A DNA stretch of 64,000 bases from a bacterium OM1 bin76. GTDB lineage: Bacteria > Actinomycetota > Acidimicrobiia > Spongiisociales > ZC4RG35. The DNA lies in NCBI GenBank assembly GCA_002238785.1, contig MPNA01000008.1, forward strand, positions 61,969 through 125,968, written 5' to 3'. Under the pieces are notes generated by a model. That model saw only the letters and a program-made list of their open reading frames with translations. It searched no databases and was not told the origin of the DNA. Shown in pieces: positions 61,461-64,000 of the stretch. Position 1 is the stretch's first letter; every line of letters starts with the position of its first letter. The translations under genes and the position numbers were made by a program.

Positions 61461-62471
61461 CTATTCGCCGAAAATCCTCTCACGAGCCTTGCGCCACTCC
61501 TCCTCGGTAAGGGGTATGAAACAGAGATCGTCCGGGTCGCAGTGCCGACGACGCTCGTCAGGGTCCGGTGGGTCTTGGTTGTCGGGGGGTGGGGCGTTGG
61601 GATCAGGGTCCGGTGGGTCTTGGTTGTCGGGGGGTGGGGCGTTGGCGGGTTTTTGCGAGGGTGGCGGGGGATCGGAGTTCGGACTCCCGGCGTTGGGATC
61701 AGGATCCGGTGGGTCTTGGTTGTCGGAGGGTGGGGCATTGGCGGGTTTTTGCGAGGGTGGCGGGGGGTCGGAGTTCGGACTCCCGGCGTTGGGATCAGGG
61801 TCCGGTGGGGATGAAGGTGTTCCCCGTCCCCAGATGTGGGGGCGTGTGGCCACGCCGTGGATGAACACGGCAGCCTCGGCGCGGGTGGCGTCCCGGTTGG
61901 GACAGTACAGGCCGGGTCCGCACCCCGAAACCACGTCGAAATCGGTCAGCCATGCGATGCCATCGGTGTAGTACCTGTCTGGTTCCACATCGGTGTAGGA
62001 AGACGATGCGCCTGTGTACTCGGTTCCGGTGTACCGGTAGAGCAGGGCGGCCATCTGACCACGGGTCACGGACTGTTCGGGACAGAACTTCCTGCTTTCC
62101 TCGCCCGACGACCCTGGTGTGCAGCCCTCGGTCACTCCTTCCGAAACCGCCCACCCGATCGCCCGATCCGAATACACGTCCTCCTTGATGTCAGCGAACG
62201 CATCGGAGCCCAGGTAGTCGGGTGCGGGCCGACCGGCCACCCTCCACAGGAAGGTTACGAACTCCTGGCGGGTGACACTCCGGTCCGGGCAGAACATGGT
62301 CGACGAACAGCCGCGGGCGATCCCCTGGTCAATCATCCAAGACACGGCCACATGACCATCGGGAACATCCTCAAAGTCAGGAGCCGTCTGCCCGAAAGCC
62401 GACGGGATGCCTACCAAGACCACAAACACGGCCACGGCCGCCGATGCCGAGACCAACCTCGATGACTTCAT
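61461..62471 (-). CDS. SLH-domain surface protein with Pro/Asp repeat stalk
   Basis: 336 residues. Residues 1-27 are a signal peptide ending SAFG. Three S-layer homology domains follow: DFEDVPDGHVAVSWMIDQG...DRSVTRQEFVTFL, then a second with ITVERG-like SVTRGQMAALLYRYTG, then a third ending ATRAEAAVFIHGVA. The rest is a repeated Pro/Asp/Asn linker (PPDPDPNAGSPNSD, PPPPSQKPANAPP) encoded by a 96-base tandem repeat. A short charged C-terminus ends the protein. It is likely to bind the cell wall by its SLH domains and display the Pro-rich stalk. Function beyond that is unknown. Confidence 0.85.
   Translation of the reverse strand: MKSSRLVSASAAVAVFVVLVGIPSAFGQTAPDFEDVPDGHVAVSWMIDQGIARGCSSTMFCPDRSVTRQEFVTFLWRVAGRPAPDYLGSDAFADIKEDVYSDRAIGWAVSEGVTEGCTPGSSGEESRKFCPEQSVTRGQMAALLYRYTGTEYTGASSSYTDVEPDRYYTDGIAWLTDFDVVSGCGPGLYCPNRDATRAEAAVFIHGVATRPHIWGRGTPSSPPDPDPNAGSPNSDPPPPSQKPANAPPSDNQDPPDPDPNAGSPNSDPPPPSQKPANAPPPDNQDPPDPDPNAPPPDNQDPPDPDERRRHCDPDDLCFIPLTEEEWRKARERIFGE
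61558..61809 (-). repeat. 96-base in-frame tandem repeat in the SLH protein gene
   Basis: Two nearly identical 96-base units (61601-61696 and 61697-61792), preceded by a 43-base partial unit and followed by a 17-base partial one. 96 bases encode 32 residues, so copy-number changes keep the frame. The units differ at a few positions. The repeat encodes the PPDPDPNAGSPNSD-type stalk. Not a CRISPR array: there are no spacers and it lies in a coding frame. Confidence 0.85.
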
Positions 62472-62760
62472 ATGAGATAGGGGGAGGTGGCTTTGGGTCG
62501 CAACGGGATCATCGGAGAGCGAGGTGTGGTGGTCGGGAACGTGATGGGTCCTTTACGCTGGTGGGATGTCTCCGGCGGTGAGGCGTTTCTGCAACTCGGC
62601 TGCCCGGGCGCTGCGGTCCTTGGGTAAACAGAGATACGCATGGCTGTCGCAGGACTACGGGCCGCCGATTCCTATGAGTGGCATATCATCAAGAGGAGGC
62701 ATTGTAGGAAATAGTGTAGGAGCTGTGCGGAGTTTGGGTCTTAGAGTGGGGAAGGAACTT

Positions 62761-63777
62761 ATGCCGACCAAGTACAGACCTATACCGGCGATGTCGGCAG
62801 TTGTGGCGTTGGTTATGGTGGTGGCCTGTTCCACCGCATCCGACGATTCCATCGGGCCCATCGTTTTCAATGACCTCGGATGGGACAGTTCGTTGTCACA
62901 GAACCGCATCGCTCAATTCATCGTGGAGAAGGGTTATGGGTATTCCACGGGTTTGATTGAGGGCGGTACGACGGTGGCGATCCCTGCCCTGAGACGGGGC
63001 GACAGCGATGTGATGATGGAACTGTGGCTGCCCAACGCCAGGGAAGCCTGGGAGGAGGCCACGGCCGCGGGTGAGGTGGTTTCCCTGGGAGAGAGCCTGA
63101 GCAAACTCTCGCAATCGGCGTTTATGATCCCCGCTTACCTACAGGAGGCGCATCCGGGGTTGGACAGCGTGGAGGACTTGAAGGAGGAGCAATACCGGAA
63201 GCTGTTCGCCACCCCTGTGAGTGGCGGCAGGGCCAGGCTTGTTTCCTGCCCCGACGGCTGGGCCTGCAACATGGTGAACGAAATCCAGGTTGACAGCTAC
63301 GGCCTTTCCGATCATGTCCATATCGTCGTGCCTGAATCCGAAGCTGCGTTGCACAGCGAGCTTTTCGATCTCTATGAGAAAAGGGAGCCTTGGCTGGGTT
63401 ACCTGGACAGCAGCATGGCGCCCTCGTTGAAGTTGGGCATGGTGCAACTGGAAGAACCCCCCTACAGCGACCAGTGCTGGGCAACCACCAAAGCCTGCGC
63501 CTATGATGCCACGACCCTCTTGATCGCGGTGCGCCCTGAACTGCTGATGGGGGCTCCCGAAGTAGCGGACATGCTGCGAAAGTGGGATTTGTCCGCCGAC
63601 CACTACACGTCTATGTCGATATGGCGGATCGACAACCACGCCAGCCATGCCGACGCCGCGATCTGGTGGTTGAACAACAACCCTGGCGTCTGGAGCCAAT
63701 GGGTGACGGATGAGGCAGCCAATGCGATACGAGATGCCCTCGAAAACGATGAACGCGCCGAGGGCTGGCCCGACTGA
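62761..63777 (+). CDS. glycine betaine/proline-type ABC substrate-binding lipoprotein
   Basis: 338 residues from ATG 62761 with AAGGA six bases upstream. The signal peptide ends VVACS, a lipoprotein site at Cys. The mature protein follows the OpuAC family: FNDLGWDSSLSQNRIAQFIVEKGYGY at the N-terminus, MELWLPNAREAWEEA, and several Trp residues (DGWACNMV, YWW-like AAIWWLNNN) that could form an aromatic cage for a quaternary amine. No permease or ATPase is near. The ~290 bases upstream, back to the SLH gene, hold no gene I recognise. Osmolyte uptake is likely but the exact ligand is open. Confidence 0.82.
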   Translation: MPTKYRPIPAMSAVVALVMVVACSTASDDSIGPIVFNDLGWDSSLSQNRIAQFIVEKGYGYSTGLIEGGTTVAIPALRRGDSDVMMELWLPNAREAWEEATAAGEVVSLGESLSKLSQSAFMIPAYLQEAHPGLDSVEDLKEEQYRKLFATPVSGGRARLVSCPDGWACNMVNEIQVDSYGLSDHVHIVVPESEAALHSELFDLYEKREPWLGYLDSSMAPSLKLGMVQLEEPPYSDQCWATTKACAYDATTLLIAVRPELLMGAPEVADMLRKWDLSADHYTSMSIWRIDNHASHADAAIWWLNNNPGVWSQWVTDEAANAIRDALENDERAEGWPD

Positions 63778-64000
63778 CAGACGGAACCCACCCTCCGAGG
63801 AGAGCGGTCAGAAAGTGGTGTGCTGTGTTTCATGCGCTCCACCAGGCGACAATCCCCACTCCAGAACGTTCGCTTAGCCTCAATCCACCGATTTGACCGT
63901 CCGGGGGTGGGGTGATGTGGGCTTTTTGGTTCTTCGGGAGCGTGAGGGATGGTTTTGTGCCGGGTGTGTGAGGGTTTGCTGGGTGTCCGCTCGGTTTGGG
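63778..64000. other. 223 bases to the right edge, no gene recognised
   Basis: The last ~110 bases are G/T-rich on the plus strand. A GTG-started frame near 63918 stays open to the edge but shows no recognisable protein pattern. I see no terminator with confidence. Confidence 0.4.

Noticed and set aside
61558..61809. Regular repeats suggesting a CRISPR array
   Set aside because: Period is 96 bases with no unique spacers, and the repeats are in frame within an SLH protein gene.
63918..64000. Open frame running off the right edge
   Set aside because: Only about 28 codons, G/T-rich, with no recognisable protein pattern; too little to call a gene.

Overview
The window looks like chromosomal DNA from a high-GC Gram-positive bacterium of the Actinomycetota. 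Pointers are a WhiB-type Fe-S regulator, three luciferase-like (F420-type) oxidoreductases plus a DUF2342 protein of the kind found in F420-using actinobacteria, a TIGR03086 (mycothiol-type DinB) protein, a b558-type SdhCAB complex, a two-gene DipZ-like thiol-redox pair, many GTG/TTG starts and ATGA/GTGA stop-start overlaps. An Acidimicrobiia-like lineage would fit, but this is inference. No rRNA, tRNA, phage, insertion sequence or CRISPR array was found.

Layout. 1-5.8 kb: a SpoIID/LytB protein that runs off the left edge, then a lipoate block on the minus strand (E3, E2 and a fused LipB-LipA). 6-9.9 kb: a minus-strand operon with a Lon-like PDZ protease, an acyl-CoA dehydrogenase, a membrane protein, a zinc-ribbon protein and an F420-type oxidoreductase. 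10-12.4 kb: BioY and a ThDP enzyme on the plus strand. 12.5-23.2 kb: MFS transporter, TyrA, a small conserved protein, a complete branched-chain-amino-acid-type ABC importer led by an acyl-CoA ligase, and MoaE. 23.3-30 kb: DUF2342 protein, peroxiredoxin, TatA, a membrane-anchored Mrr-like protein, WhiB and sdhCAB. A relic of a type I polyketide ketosynthase lies just after sdhB. 30.4-36 kb: F420-type oxidoreductase, a DapA-family lyase, and a tightly overlapping minus-strand set: zinc finger-amidohydrolase fusion, glycerophosphodiesterase, ABC-2 permease and ATPase. 36-42 kb: enoyl-CoA hydratase, DUF3237, SRAP, ArsP-like permease, TIGR03086 protein and gamma-glutamyltransferase. 41.9-54.6 kb: a long minus-strand series with fabD-fabH-fabG-acpP, threonine aldolase, aminotransferase, F420-type oxidoreductase, DUF1232, phosphoesterase, ilvD, a CcdA/TlpA pair, QueG and a NYN-domain protein. 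54.7-61.2 kb: ilvB-ilvN-ilvC-leuA-(XRE)-leuB on the plus strand. 61.4-64 kb: an SLH surface protein with internal repeats and a glycine-betaine-type binding lipoprotein.

Together the genes cover core metabolism: lipoylated 2-oxoacid dehydrogenase parts, TCA/respiration, type II fatty acid synthesis, and most of valine/isoleucine/leucine synthesis (leuCD and ilvE are not here). The clearest regulatory element is upstream of ilvB: a promoter, an apparently leaderless 11-residue leader peptide rich in Ile/Leu/Val, and a terminator. That is the layout of ribosome-mediated attenuation. The most unusual protein is a ClpX-type zinc finger joined to a HutI-like amidohydrolase fold that has lost most of its metal ligands.
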